DNA of 64,000 bases from Candidatus Alistipes avicola (lineage in GTDB: Bacteria > Bacteroidota > Bacteroidia > Bacteroidales > Rikenellaceae), in NCBI GenBank assembly GCA_019118565.1, contig DWYR01000008.1:124001-188000 (forward strand), written 5' to 3'. Both the position numbers and the translations under genes were made by a program. Every line of letters starts with the position of its first letter. Position 1 is the first letter of the stretch. Shown here piece after piece: positions 36,059-45,173 of this stretch. The notes beneath the pieces are model-generated. The model was not told the DNA's origin. It saw nothing but the letters and a program-made list of their open reading frames with translations, and did no database searches.

Positions 36059-36066
36059 CAAAGCTA
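36059..36066 (-). promoter_or_regulatory. -7 box for the OPT-pepT-nadE unit
   Basis: The minus strand reads TAGCTTTG, matching TAnnTTTG, about 40 bp before ATG 36019. The -33 area is T-rich without a clean TTTG and coincides with the U-tract of the upstream terminator. Confidence 0.5.
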
Positions 36067-36080
36067 ATTATTTTCTGGAG

Positions 36081-36117
36081 AAAATAAAAAAGTTCCGGCC
36101 TCAAAATGGGGCCGGAA
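36081..36117 (-). terminator. Terminator of the manC-murF-hydrolase unit
   Basis: Positions 36093-36102 pair with 36108-36117 (ten pairs, one G-T), with loop AAAAT. On the minus strand the stem is followed by ACTTTTTTATTTT, a strong U-tract. It lies 26 bp beyond the hydrolase stop codon. Confidence 0.9.
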
Positions 36118-36142
36118 TCCTATCTCAGCGGGTTTGGGGCGT

Positions 36143-37120
36143 TTATAGCGTCTGGATGAACGCGCTGATGGCCTGCACCAGCTCTTCCGAGATGGGCAGC
36201 GCAGGGTTGGTGTAGACACTCAGAACCTGCTGCTGCATGTCGCGCTCTTGGCTGATTTTCATCGGGTGGGTCATGTCGTGAATGATAATCTTGCGGGCTT
36301 TCGGCTGTGCCTGGGCTAGTGCTTCGGCATCCTTTACCGATACCTGCAGGTCGTTGTCTCCATTGAGAATCAGCACCGGCTGTTGCACGTTGCGGATCTC
36401 CTCGCGCGGATCATACTGCATCCAGGAGCTCATGTAGGGCTGGATGGAGGGGCGAAATACCATCTGGAGCTGGGGCGGAATCTCTGATTCGGGGACGCTC
36501 TCTCCCTGTTTGAGCCGGGAGAGTATCTTTTGGGTCGATAGCATCAATCCCGGATTGACCCCCATGGTCTGGATGCCGAGTTGGATCTGGAGAATCTCGT
36601 CGATCGGGAATCCTGCTCCGGCGATCGAGATGACGGCTGCAATACCCTTTTCGCCGTCTGCCGCCAGAGCCAGGGCGATGAGCGAACCTTCGCTGTGCCC
36701 GGCCAGTACGACCTTCTCGAATCCCGTCTGTCGGAGATAATCGATACATGCTCTTGCCCCGTTGATGTAGTCTTCGAAGCGGAGCGAATCCTCGGGTATT
36801 CTTTGGTTCGGGTCGGTGTAGGTGCTGGCACCGATTCCCTGCTTATCGTAGCGCAGTGAGGCGATGCCGGTACTTTTGAGCGCCTCGGCGAGTTGATAGT
36901 AGGCGTTGGTGTGGAGTGCAGGACCGCCGTTTCCGTTACGGTCGATCGGTCCCGATCCGGCGATGATGAGAACCGCCGTATTAGCCGGCTCATCGGGTGT
37001 AACGAGCGTTCCCCGGAGCGTTCCCCACGGTTGTGGAATGGCCACCTCCTCCTCTTTGGCCTGGGCCGTGAGAAGTGTGGCAAGCAGCAACAGGGTGCCG
37101 AGCCATTGGATTGTTTTCAT
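36143..37120 (-). CDS. Exported alpha/beta hydrolase
   Basis: A 325-residue protein with a signal peptide (ending near LLTAQA|K) and an alpha/beta-hydrolase core. IIAGSGPIDRNGNGG forms the oxyanion region, LAGHSEGSLIAL holds the nucleophile Ser, LILNGDNDLQV holds the acid and HDMTHPM the catalytic His. This architecture is common among periplasmic esterases annotated as acyl-CoA thioester hydrolase or BAAT-like; the substrate is unknown. It is the third gene after manC and murF and ends at a strong terminator. Confidence 0.85.
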   Translation of the reverse strand: MKTIQWLGTLLLLATLLTAQAKEEEVAIPQPWGTLRGTLVTPDEPANTAVLIIAGSGPIDRNGNGGPALHTNAYYQLAEALKSTGIASLRYDKQGIGASTYTDPNQRIPEDSLRFEDYINGARACIDYLRQTGFEKVVLAGHSEGSLIALALAADGEKGIAAVISIAGAGFPIDEILQIQLGIQTMGVNPGLMLSTQKILSRLKQGESVPESEIPPQLQMVFRPSIQPYMSSWMQYDPREEIRNVQQPVLILNGDNDLQVSVKDAEALAQAQPKARKIIIHDMTHPMKISQERDMQQQVLSVYTNPALPISEELVQAISAFIQTL

Positions 37121-37132
37121 TTTTATCTTGTT

Positions 37133-38392
37133 TTAGAGTTGTTCCGTCGTTGTTTCAAGACCGATCCCTCGTGACCCTTTGATCAGAATGAGGGCATTTC
37201 GGATCGGTTCCCGTTTCAATGCCTCCGCAAGCAGGTGCTGGTTTTGATAGAGTGAGGTCCGCGCGGGCTTTTCTGCCAGACTGTTGTAGGCCTGGGCGAA
37301 GTGGTCGCCGACCAGCAGCAATCGGGCCTCCGGAATTTCGGCCGCAAGTGCGAGAATACGGCAGTGCTCCTTCTGGGACCAGTCGCCCAACTCCAGCATA
37401 TCTCCAAGAATCAGCACCTTTTGAGAACGTCCTTCGAGTGGCTCTGTACGGAAGTTGAGCAGGGCGGCCTGCATACTCGATGGGTTGGCATTGTAGCAGT
37501 CCAGAATCAGGGTGTTGTAGGACGATTCGAAACGTTGCGAGCGGTTGTTGTCGGGATGATAGGAGGTGATGGCCTTGCGGATGCGCTTCTCTTCGATGTT
37601 GAAATGGTGTCCGACCGCAACGGCTGCCGCTACATTGAAACGGTTGTAGTCCCCCTCCAGATGGTGAGCGACCCCTTCCGCCAGCGAAGTCGAATAGCGG
37701 TCGGTGTGAAGGCCCGGACGTTGGTCTGCCATCTCCGACAAGACCGGATCCTCTTTCCGGATAAAGGCTGTGCCGCCGTGTGCCGCCAGATAATCCAGCA
37801 GTTCCCCTTTGCCGCGGCGTACCCCCTCCGGGCCGCCGAATCCTTCGAGGTGGGCCAGCCCGACGTTGGTGATGATGCCGTAGTCGGGTTCTGCGATCGA
37901 GGTCAGCAGGGCGATCTCTCCGCACGCGCTGGCACCCATCTCCACAACGCCGAATTCGGTCCGATCGCTCATCGCGAGCAGGGTCAGCGGAACGCCGATG
38001 TGGTTGTTCAGGTTCCCGTGCGTGGCATAGGTCGTATATTTCTCCGACAGGACACGGGTGACGAGCTCCTTGGTGGTCGTTTTCCCGTTCGATCCCGTGA
38101 TGGCCAGGATCGGAATACCCAATTCGCGGCGATGTTCCCGCGCCAGTGCCTGAAGCGCCTGTAGTACATCTTCGACTACGACCAGCCGGTCATTCAGATC
38201 GGGGTGTTGTGTCGGTAGTGAGGCATCGTCCACGACGGCATAAGCGGCCCCTTTGGCAAGGGCATCGGCTGCGAATCGGTTGCCGTCGAATGAGGCCCCC
38301 TTGAGGGCGAAAAAGAGTGAATCGGGCTCGATCCGGCGAGAGTCGGTCGAGATATGGGGATGGAGTCGGAACAGGTTGTAAAGCGTAGTCAT
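37133..38392 (-). CDS. murF: UDP-N-acetylmuramoyl-tripeptide-D-alanyl-D-alanine ligase
   Basis: Adds D-Ala-D-Ala to the UDP-MurNAc tripeptide in peptidoglycan synthesis. The protein is 419 aa. The P-loop is ILAITGSNGKTTTKEL, with THGNLNNHIGVPLTLL, VEMGASACGEI and the C-terminal CYNANPSSMQAAL and LGDMLELGDWS. It lies 52 bp downstream of manC with a 9-bp hairpin between them, and 12 bp before the hydrolase gene. It is not in a dcw cluster here. Confidence 0.94.
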   Translation of the reverse strand: MTTLYNLFRLHPHISTDSRRIEPDSLFFALKGASFDGNRFAADALAKGAAYAVVDDASLPTQHPDLNDRLVVVEDVLQALQALAREHRRELGIPILAITGSNGKTTTKELVTRVLSEKYTTYATHGNLNNHIGVPLTLLAMSDRTEFGVVEMGASACGEIALLTSIAEPDYGIITNVGLAHLEGFGGPEGVRRGKGELLDYLAAHGGTAFIRKEDPVLSEMADQRPGLHTDRYSTSLAEGVAHHLEGDYNRFNVAAAVAVGHHFNIEEKRIRKAITSYHPDNNRSQRFESSYNTLILDCYNANPSSMQAALLNFRTEPLEGRSQKVLILGDMLELGDWSQKEHCRILALAAEIPEARLLLVGDHFAQAYNSLAEKPARTSLYQNQHLLAEALKREPIRNALILIKGSRGIGLETTTEQL

Positions 38393-38411
38393 GACTGGTG
38401 CTTTTATGCAA

Positions 38412-38437
38412 TCGGGAGCGCTTTCGAACGCTCCCGA
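38412..38437. other. Hairpin between manC and murF
   Basis: TCGGGAGCG (38412-38420) pairs perfectly with CGCTCCCGA (38429-38437) around a TTCGAA-containing loop. No U-tract follows in the minus direction, so it is more likely an RNA processing or stability element, or a weak terminator, than a full stop. Confidence 0.45.
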
Positions 38438-38444
38438 GGTTTGG

Positions 38445-39521
38445 TTAAATGTATTTGTCGCCGCTGTCGTATTTGACGTCGTCGATGAATTTCTTGACGT
38501 TTTGCTCTTCGCTGCGAGGACAGATCATCAGCACATCCTTCGTATCCACGACAATGAACTCTTTTAGCCCCTTGATGACGGCAATTTTCTCTTCGGGCAG
38601 TGAGATGATGCAACTGCGGGTGGTATCATCCGTATAGCACCCCTTTTCGGGTTTGGCGTTGGCATAACGATCCTTGCGGGCGTGCTGGTAGAGTGATCCC
38701 CAGGTGCCTATATCGCTCCATCCGAACTCTCCGCGATGGACGTAGACGTTGTCCGCCTTTTCCATGACACCGTAGTCGATCGAGATGGCCCGACATTCGG
38801 AGAAGACTCTTGCAACGGCCTCCTCTTCGGCAGGAGTTCCCAGTGCCGTGTCGATCGACTCGAAGAGTGCGTGGTGTTCGGGCAGGTGCAGGCGGAGTGC
38901 ATCTAGAATATCCTCTACTTTCCAGATGAAGATGCCGGAGTTCCAAAGAAATTCGCCGGTCTGCAGGAAGGTCTGCGCCAGTTCGAGACTCGGTTTCTCG
39001 GTGAAGCATTTTACCTTGCTGATCGGCTGGTCGGACGAGACCTGAATGTAGCCGTATCCCGTTTCGGGACGAGTCGGCGTGATGCCGACGGTCATCAGGG
39101 CGGCGTGGTCGTCGATAAAATCGAGGCAATCTTCAATGATGGGACGAAAAGCCTCTTCGTCGAGGATCAGGTGGTCGGAGGGGGTGACGATCATTTTTGC
39201 CTTCGGATCTTTTTTCCGGAGGACTGAGGCGGCGTAGCAGATACAGGGTGCCGTATTGCGACCGATCGGTTCGCAGAGAATCTGATCCTCTCCGATTTCA
39301 GGTAATTGCTGCCGGACGAGCTCTTTATAGCGGGCGTTGGTTACGATCAGGAAATTGTTTTCGGGTATGATCTTGCGGAAGCGGTCGAAAGTCATGCGCA
39401 GGAACGATTTGCCTGTGCCGAGAATATCGAGAAACTGTTTGGGCATGGTCTGGCGGCTCAATGGCCAGAAGCGGCGGCCGATACCGCCGGCCATGATGAC
39501 GCAATAGGTCTGGTTGTTCAT
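38445..39521 (-). CDS. manC: Mannose-1-phosphate guanylyltransferase
   Basis: Makes GDP-mannose from GTP and mannose-1-phosphate, for capsule, O-antigen or glycoprotein sugars. The protein is 358 aa, without the C-terminal isomerase domain of the bifunctional enzymes. The nucleotide-sugar pyrophosphorylase signature is IMAGGIGRRFWPLSR followed by MPKQFLDILG, with VTPSDHLI and FTEKPSLELAQTFL further on. It is first in a unit with murF and an exported hydrolase, read from a promoter in the repeat copy at 39564. Confidence 0.94.
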   Translation of the reverse strand: MNNQTYCVIMAGGIGRRFWPLSRQTMPKQFLDILGTGKSFLRMTFDRFRKIIPENNFLIVTNARYKELVRQQLPEIGEDQILCEPIGRNTAPCICYAASVLRKKDPKAKMIVTPSDHLILDEEAFRPIIEDCLDFIDDHAALMTVGITPTRPETGYGYIQVSSDQPISKVKCFTEKPSLELAQTFLQTGEFLWNSGIFIWKVEDILDALRLHLPEHHALFESIDTALGTPAEEEAVARVFSECRAISIDYGVMEKADNVYVHRGEFGWSDIGTWGSLYQHARKDRYANAKPEKGCYTDDTTRSCIISLPEEKIAVIKGLKEFIVVDTKDVLMICPRSEEQNVKKFIDDVKYDSGDKYI

Positions 39522-39563
39522 AATCTATTTTGTTCGTTTTATTGACGAAAACCGGATTTGTTA

Positions 39564-39615
39564 TAAAGATAGCGAACGACGAGCGGCAATTGCGAGTTTG
39601 TTTGCGAATTTACCG
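39564..39615 (-). repeat. Palindromic promoter-bearing repeat, copy 2 (upstream of manC)
   Basis: Contains the family elements AAAGATAG, GACGAGCGGCAA, and GTTTGCGAATTT. On the minus strand TATCTTTA (39571-39564) takes the -7 position, 43 bp before the manC ATG. This copy diverges most in the central palindrome (GCAATTGCGAGTTTGTTTGC). Confidence 0.7.
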
Positions 39616-39655
39616 GAGTAGCCTTCTATCTTCTACAAAGATAAAAATTATTTCC

Positions 39656-39663
39656 TATATTTG
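39656..39663 (+). promoter_or_regulatory. -7 box of pssA
   Basis: TATATTTG followed by C matches the Bacteroidota -7 consensus, 32 bp before the pssA ATG. The -33 region has no clear TTTG. Confidence 0.6.
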
Positions 39664-39695
39664 CTGTCTATACCGCAATAATTCCGGACCATATT

Positions 39696-40421
39696 ATGCA
39701 GATAAGACTTTTTACGATTCCGAACATTCTGACTCTTTGCAACCTGCTCTGCGGAGCCTTTGCAGCGGTCTCCGCCTTGTTACAGAATGACTTGGTGTCG
39801 GCGTTCTGGTTTATCGTGTTGGGCGCCGTGTTCGATTTTCTGGACGGATTCTCGGCCCGTCTGCTCAAAATGCCTTCGCCCATCGGTATCCAACTGGACT
39901 CGCTGGCCGATGTGCTGACCTTCGGGTTCGCCCCGTCGGCAATTCTTTTCCGGATGTATCTCGGAGCTGAATCACTCTGGTCTACGGATGTGTATGTGGG
40001 ATTGGGCGTTTTTATTCTGGTGGCTTTTGCCGCGCTGCGTCTGGCTAAATTCAATGTCGACGATACGCAGACTACTGAATTTTGCGGACTTCCTACGCCG
40101 GCCGGTGGCTTGTTTTGCGCCTCCCTCGGTATGTTGTGGCAGATGGGACGTTTGCCTCTTACGGGGGAGGCTGTTGTTGCTATTGCTTTCGTAGTGGCCT
40201 TGTTGCTGATCGCTCCGATCCGCATGTTCTCTCTCAAATTCCACGGCTTCGGGTGGCGGGGCAATGAATTGCGCTATATCTTTTTGGCAACCAGCGCTGT
40301 GCTGATAATTTTCCTGCGGGCATACTCGATCCCGACAATCATCGTTTTGTATATTGTCGTTTCGACGATACGCTGGGTGTGTGCTTGGGCAAAATGTCCT
40401 GAAAAAACACGGGAAGCGTGA
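39696..40421 (+). CDS. pssA: CDP-diacylglycerol-serine O-phosphatidyltransferase
   Basis: Integral membrane enzyme that makes phosphatidylserine, the precursor of phosphatidylethanolamine. The protein is 241 aa with about seven to eight hydrophobic segments. The CDP-alcohol phosphotransferase signature is present as DFLDGFSAR-8-G-3-D-3-D (DFLDGFSARLL ... GIQLDSLAD). The start MQIRLFTIPNILTLCNLLCG is typical. No psd is adjacent. Confidence 0.92.
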   Translation: MQIRLFTIPNILTLCNLLCGAFAAVSALLQNDLVSAFWFIVLGAVFDFLDGFSARLLKMPSPIGIQLDSLADVLTFGFAPSAILFRMYLGAESLWSTDVYVGLGVFILVAFAALRLAKFNVDDTQTTEFCGLPTPAGGLFCASLGMLWQMGRLPLTGEAVVAIAFVVALLLIAPIRMFSLKFHGFGWRGNELRYIFLATSAVLIIFLRAYSIPTIIVLYIVVSTIRWVCAWAKCPEKTREA

Positions 40422-40429
40422 TTTTTTAT

Positions 40430-40437
40430 TATCTTTG
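40430..40437 (+). promoter_or_regulatory. -7 box of the Porin_10/transglycosylase unit
   Basis: TATCTTTG followed by C, 26 bp before the ATG at 40463, directly after the pssA stop. No clear -33 TTTG. Confidence 0.6.
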
Positions 40438-40462
40438 CCGCAATTGTTTGTAGTGTACTCCG

Positions 40463-42622
40463 ATGTATTCGAAGGCGTTGAAAAAAATTTTGTGGATTTT
40501 GTTGTGGGGAGGATTCCTGTTCGTCCCGATGTGTGTCTCCGCACAGTTCGATGCACAGGCCATGTACCGCCAGCAACAATTACAAAATGGCAACGACCCG
40601 AACGGAACTCCTATCGGCGCCAATCCATTTCAGAGCGATGATTCGAATCAACAGGCCGAACAGACCGATACCACCAAGAAAAAAAGAATTCGTAAACCGC
40701 TCGAATCCTATTTCTTCAACGATTCCATACGGGCTCTTCCCAATTTCTCGTGGACAATTAATAGTGATTACAACAAAGTGGAAATCAATCCGTTGGATAC
40801 GACGTTGGCTACCTGGCGGATCGATTATCCCTTCTACAAGGAGGGGGTCGGACATGCCGCTTTGGGCGGATTGGGTCAGGCGACACTTCCCTATAACTAT
40901 TTCGAACGACCCGAATATCGGGACTTCGACTTCGCGGCAGGGTTTGACGTATATACCTACCGCATGGAGAACGTCCCTTTCTACAATCTGAAAAAGCCCT
41001 ATTTCCAGTTCCAATACCTTGAATCGGGACAGAAGAAGTTTCGGGAGGCGAATTTCGGGTTGACGGTAGCGCATAATATTTCGCCTACGACCGGTTTTAA
41101 TCTGAATTACAGATCTCGCGGAACCAACGGACTTTATGAGTGGCAGAAGACCAAGAACCAGAACTTGTCGGTTGCCGTATCGCACACGGGAAAACGTTAT
41201 TCGATTCATGCCGGGTATATCAACAACCACATGGAGATGCGTGAGAACGGAGGTGTCGTCGGTGAATGGGCCATTCGGGATACGGTCTTCGAAATGCCTT
41301 CCGGAGTGCCGATGAAGTTGACCAACTATCAGGCGCAGAATGTCTATCGCAACAATGTATTTTTTGTCGAACAGTCGTTCGGTATTCCGCTGGTTCCGGT
41401 AACGGATCGGGATTTTTCGATTGCGAATCTCCCGGCGGTCTATATCGGCCATTCATTCGAGTATAACGTCTGGAGCAAGGTTTATACCGATGTCAAGGGG
41501 ACTTATACGGACGAGCGTTACAGCCGTGATGAGGAGGGAAATTTCGTCTTTCAGGATGGGTTGGAGTACTATAAAGATTGGTTTATTAACCCGGCACAGT
41601 CGCGGGATTCGCTTTATGAACGAGTCATCTCGAACCGGATTTTCGTCCAGGCTCAGCCATGGGATCGCAACGGGGTGATCGGTACTCTTAACGGCGGTGT
41701 CGGATTTGATCTGCATACCTATTCCCAGTTTCGGATGGAATCCTATTTGACGGGTTGTTACGAAAGGGTACACGAGAGCAGTTATTTCTTTTACGGATCG
41801 ATCGAAGGCAAAATCAAGAGATATGTCGACTGGGGTGCGGATGCTAAATTCTACCCCTCGGGATATAGAGGCGGAGATATGTCGATTGGGGGAAATTTGA
41901 CCCTGACGGGATTTATCCGCAACCGACCCTTGATTCTCTCTGGGCGTTTCCGTACGGAGACGCGTTCTCCGAGTTTTTGGCAGGAGAATCTATTCTCTAA
42001 CCACTATGTGTGGAATACTCCTTTGAATAAGGAGAGCGAAACTCGTTTTGAGGTTTCGTTCCGAGTGCCCGATTTTGCTCTCGAATTGGGGGCATGGCAG
42101 GGTGTGGTCACCGACAAGATTTATTACGGCCTTGAGAATGGGGACGTACGGATCATGCAGGACCATGGGACGACCAGCGTGACGAGTGTATATGCCCGCA
42201 AAGATTTCCGGATTGCCGGACTTCATTTGGATCATAAGGTATTGTTGCAGTGGAGTACGAATCAAGAAGCAATACCCGTTCCGCTTGTCAGCGCCTTCCT
42301 GTCGTATTACTACGAGTTTTGGGCGGTGCGAGACGTGTTGAGAGTGCAGTTTGGATTGGACGGCCATTTCAATACGAGGTATTATGCGCCGGGATACAGT
42401 CCAGCTCTCTCCGAATTTGTCAATCAGCGAGAGGTACAGGTGGGAAACTATCCCTACGTGGACCTTTTCTTGGTCGCCAAGTGGAAACGAGCCCGAATAT
42501 TCTTGAAATACCAACACATCAATCGTGGACTGTTCGGTAATAACGAATATTTCGCCATTGCGAAATATCCGCTTAATCCGGGTATGTTCAAGTTCGGTAT
42601 TTCGTGGGGATTCTATGATTAG
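40463..42622 (+). CDS. Putative outer-membrane porin (Porin_10-like)
   Basis: A 719-residue protein with a signal peptide (ending near VSA|Q). A Gln/Asn-rich N-terminal stretch (about 30-75) is followed by a long beta-barrel region with alternating aromatic strands such as FQFQYLESGQKK and TGFNLNYRSRGTNGLY, and a C-terminal strand MFKFGISWGFYD ending close to an aromatic residue. The pattern fits the Bacteroidota family called putative porin (Porin_10). The substrate is unknown. It is followed after 44 bp by a lytic transglycosylase gene. Confidence 0.75.
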   Translation: MYSKALKKILWILLWGGFLFVPMCVSAQFDAQAMYRQQQLQNGNDPNGTPIGANPFQSDDSNQQAEQTDTTKKKRIRKPLESYFFNDSIRALPNFSWTINSDYNKVEINPLDTTLATWRIDYPFYKEGVGHAALGGLGQATLPYNYFERPEYRDFDFAAGFDVYTYRMENVPFYNLKKPYFQFQYLESGQKKFREANFGLTVAHNISPTTGFNLNYRSRGTNGLYEWQKTKNQNLSVAVSHTGKRYSIHAGYINNHMEMRENGGVVGEWAIRDTVFEMPSGVPMKLTNYQAQNVYRNNVFFVEQSFGIPLVPVTDRDFSIANLPAVYIGHSFEYNVWSKVYTDVKGTYTDERYSRDEEGNFVFQDGLEYYKDWFINPAQSRDSLYERVISNRIFVQAQPWDRNGVIGTLNGGVGFDLHTYSQFRMESYLTGCYERVHESSYFFYGSIEGKIKRYVDWGADAKFYPSGYRGGDMSIGGNLTLTGFIRNRPLILSGRFRTETRSPSFWQENLFSNHYVWNTPLNKESETRFEVSFRVPDFALELGAWQGVVTDKIYYGLENGDVRIMQDHGTTSVTSVYARKDFRIAGLHLDHKVLLQWSTNQEAIPVPLVSAFLSYYYEFWAVRDVLRVQFGLDGHFNTRYYAPGYSPALSEFVNQREVQVGNYPYVDLFLVAKWKRARIFLKYQHINRGLFGNNEYFAIAKYPLNPGMFKFGISWGFYD

Positions 42623-42666
42623 CGTACTGTACGGCACGGGAAGAACTGCCTGCAGAAATAAATCGT

Positions 42667-43338
42667 ATGATAAGAAAAACCGTTTTAACGTTTATATTTT
42701 TAATTCTGCTGACCACTTTCTACGGCTTTAATGCGAATTTCAGCTCCTCTTCGATGGAGGAAGTCGATCCGCAGGCCCGAAGCGTATCGATGTGCGTGAT
42801 CTCCCCCTATGATGCCCTGATACGTGCTGTCAGCGAACGCGAGGGGAACGATTGGCGCTTGATCAGTGCCATTGCCTACCATGAGTCTCGATTTACCCCC
42901 GATATTGTTTCGCACCGAGGAGCCTGCGGACTGATGCAGATCATGCCGGCCGTTGCCCGTCAGTTTGATGTCGCTTCTTCGGAGGAGCTTTTCGATCCGG
43001 AAACGAACGTTTTGGTAGCCAATAAGATCCTTAATCGGATTTACTCTTCGTTGAGATTACCGGCCGGTATCCCTGAAAAGGATCGTATGAGTATTGCTTT
43101 GGCCTGCTACAACGGAGGAATCGGCCATATTGATGATGCACGAAGACTTGCTCGCGTCAACGGTGAGAATCCCAACAGTTGGGAGGTTGTCCTGCGTTAT
43201 CTGGAATTGAAAGCAGATCCGGAATTCTACGAGTCAGATGTCGTACGTTGCGGTAAATTTACCGGTTCGGCCCAGACAAAGGCTTTCGTCGACGACGTGA
43301 TGAACCGTTACGACAAGTATTGTTCGATGGTTCAGTAG
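42667..43338 (+). CDS. Lytic transglycosylase (SLT/MltF-like)
   Basis: A 223-residue protein with an N-terminal hydrophobic segment (residues 5-20; signal or anchor). The lysozyme-like domain places catalytic Glu73 in AIAYHESRFTPD, with the GLMQIMPAVARQF and ALACYNGGIGHI motifs. It cleaves peptidoglycan to 1,6-anhydro-muropeptides. The domain resembles MltF, but the amino-acid-binding part is absent. It is probably co-transcribed with the porin gene and ends at a strong terminator. Confidence 0.88.
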   Translation: MIRKTVLTFIFLILLTTFYGFNANFSSSSMEEVDPQARSVSMCVISPYDALIRAVSEREGNDWRLISAIAYHESRFTPDIVSHRGACGLMQIMPAVARQFDVASSEELFDPETNVLVANKILNRIYSSLRLPAGIPEKDRMSIALACYNGGIGHIDDARRLARVNGENPNSWEVVLRYLELKADPEFYESDVVRCGKFTGSAQTKAFVDDVMNRYDKYCSMVQ

Positions 43339-43391
43339 GAAATGGATTGAAAGGGGTGGAGTGATTCGTCGTAGTGAGTCGGAGCTGCGCC

Positions 43392-43436
43392 TCAGGAAAA
43401 AAGGCAACTCGTTAATCGAGTTGCCTTTTTTCCTGA
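43392..43436. terminator. Bidirectional terminator between the transglycosylase gene and the surface operon
   Basis: A perfect 20-bp stem (43392-43411 with 43417-43436) with loop TTAAT. The A6/T6 tracts in the stem and TTTTT at 43441 suit termination of the plus-strand gene and the minus-strand operon. Confidence 0.9.
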
Positions 43437-43520
43437 AACATTTTTGAGCTTTCCGAAAGGGCGAATCATACGGACTGGGGTAAGGAGCGATGTCCCGTGT
43501 CCGATCGTTGAAATGATGGA

Positions 43521-45173
43521 TTACAACGCAGATTCCACCTCGTCGTAGATCAGTTCGAAATCATCGACCCAAAGGACGCTCTCGTTGCTGCCTATGAAGT
43601 AATCGCCCCATCGCGATGCCGAGCAGACGATTACGATGTGGGTAGGTTTACGATCCGTGGCAACGTATTTGAGCGGGATTGTGAATTCAGCCCACTCTTC
43701 GACGCTGTTCGTGAGGGCCAACTCGCCGTAGGCAATCACATCCGGTCCGTTCGGGTTGAAGAAGGTGTTGGGATCCCGTGTGTCGATGATGATGGGGACT
43801 TCGTCGGTTCCCAGCATTTCGCTCTCCTTGGAGGAGACCCCGTATTTTTCCGGAGTCCAGGTGCCCAGGGCAATATAAACGACGCCGTTATCGGGATCAC
43901 CCACCTTCAGATTCTGTCCGGGCGGTTGTAGTTCGCCTACCTTGGTCAGCAGCCCGCGATTGTATTTCACCCATCCATGCAGAGCAGTCGGCCGATTTTC
44001 GAACGGTCGGCCGAATCCGACGATACCGTTGGTGGCCCGTGTTGCCACGTAGCGTCCCGTGAAAAGATTTCCGGCCGCAATTTTGACGAGGTTTCCGATA
44101 CCCACGTGCTTCGATTCGAGTTTGGCGGCGTATTTCCCCGTGCTGCCCGGACGTATATCCTCGGTTTTGTTCGTGAGAACCGCATTGCCGATTTTGGCTC
44201 CCGGATTTCCGGTCCCCCAGTAGCGGGTCTCCTCCGAGAGATATGGGCAGACGATATTTTGAATGGTATTCCACTCCTCGAATCCTCCGTTTGTCAGGAG
44301 CGGAGCCGCTTCGGTCGTAATCGTTACGAGTTCCGATTCATGATTCCCCGATACGGCGATAACTTCGTATTGGGTATCAGGTTCCAGACCGGATAAACAG
44401 GTATTGAAGGCACCTCCGGATATGTTGATTTTCTCGGACGGGACGGAGATCCACTCTTCATCGCCGGCTTTCCGATAGCGGAATCCCAGCTCCTCGCCGC
44501 TCAATCCCTCGGCATAGAGCCAGGCGACGCGGCTCCACGCATCGACCTGCGTGAACTGTACCGATACTTCCGTGGGGATCACATAGAGGGACCATTTTTG
44601 TTCTATGTCGTGGTAGGAAACGTAAACATAGCGTACCGATTCGAACGAGGTGAGCTCGTCGATCGAAGGGGTCATGGTTGTAATATCGGCCGGACCGAGT
44701 TTTAATCGAGTGATTGTGATTTCGTTCAGGTCGGTTCCCAGCGGTACGTATGCGGTTGCCATGAGACGCTCGGGGTCGATTACCGAGGCTCCGATTTGTG
44801 ATTCTACCTCGAAATAGCGATCGATTTGCTGTTCGGCCATGATGGTCCATTCGTAGTCCTGATAGAAGGAGAGGGTCAAATAGAGCGGGGTGCGCAGATC
44901 GAATACGCCGCTGAGCGGAATCGACGATCGGGCATCCTCTGTTACGGAAATTTTGTTGATCTTTACTTGGCTGATGTCGGTCTGTTCGTCCAGATGGAGG
45001 GTTACCGTATTGTTTTTTTTGTCGATATTATCTGCCGAGCAGGTAAACCCTTCGCCTTCGACACCGAGTATCTCGAGTTCGACGACGGGATAGGGGATCG
45101 TGTTGCTGATGCAGGATCCCAATACCAGGGCGGAAACGAGTCCGACGATTTGTCGCAAAGATTTTTTCATCAT
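43521..45173 (-). CDS. PCMD-domain surface lipoprotein
   Basis: A 550-residue lipoprotein with lipobox ALVLGSC. Beta-rich modules occupy the first ~310 residues, including a fibronectin-like stretch (GLEPDTQYEVIAVSG). The C-terminal ~240 residues are a PCMD (putative carbohydrate metabolism) jelly-roll domain beginning at NGGFEEWNTI and closing with VLWVDDFELIYDE. I chose ATG 45173, which overlaps the upstream stop as ATGA; a Met 24 bp earlier is also possible. It is the last gene of a seven-gene operon whose fourth gene carries a similar C-terminal domain. Confidence 0.75.
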   Translation of the reverse strand: MMKKSLRQIVGLVSALVLGSCISNTIPYPVVELEILGVEGEGFTCSADNIDKKNNTVTLHLDEQTDISQVKINKISVTEDARSSIPLSGVFDLRTPLYLTLSFYQDYEWTIMAEQQIDRYFEVESQIGASVIDPERLMATAYVPLGTDLNEITITRLKLGPADITTMTPSIDELTSFESVRYVYVSYHDIEQKWSLYVIPTEVSVQFTQVDAWSRVAWLYAEGLSGEELGFRYRKAGDEEWISVPSEKINISGGAFNTCLSGLEPDTQYEVIAVSGNHESELVTITTEAAPLLTNGGFEEWNTIQNIVCPYLSEETRYWGTGNPGAKIGNAVLTNKTEDIRPGSTGKYAAKLESKHVGIGNLVKIAAGNLFTGRYVATRATNGIVGFGRPFENRPTALHGWVKYNRGLLTKVGELQPPGQNLKVGDPDNGVVYIALGTWTPEKYGVSSKESEMLGTDEVPIIIDTRDPNTFFNPNGPDVIAYGELALTNSVEEWAEFTIPLKYVATDRKPTHIVIVCSASRWGDYFIGSNESVLWVDDFELIYDEVESAL

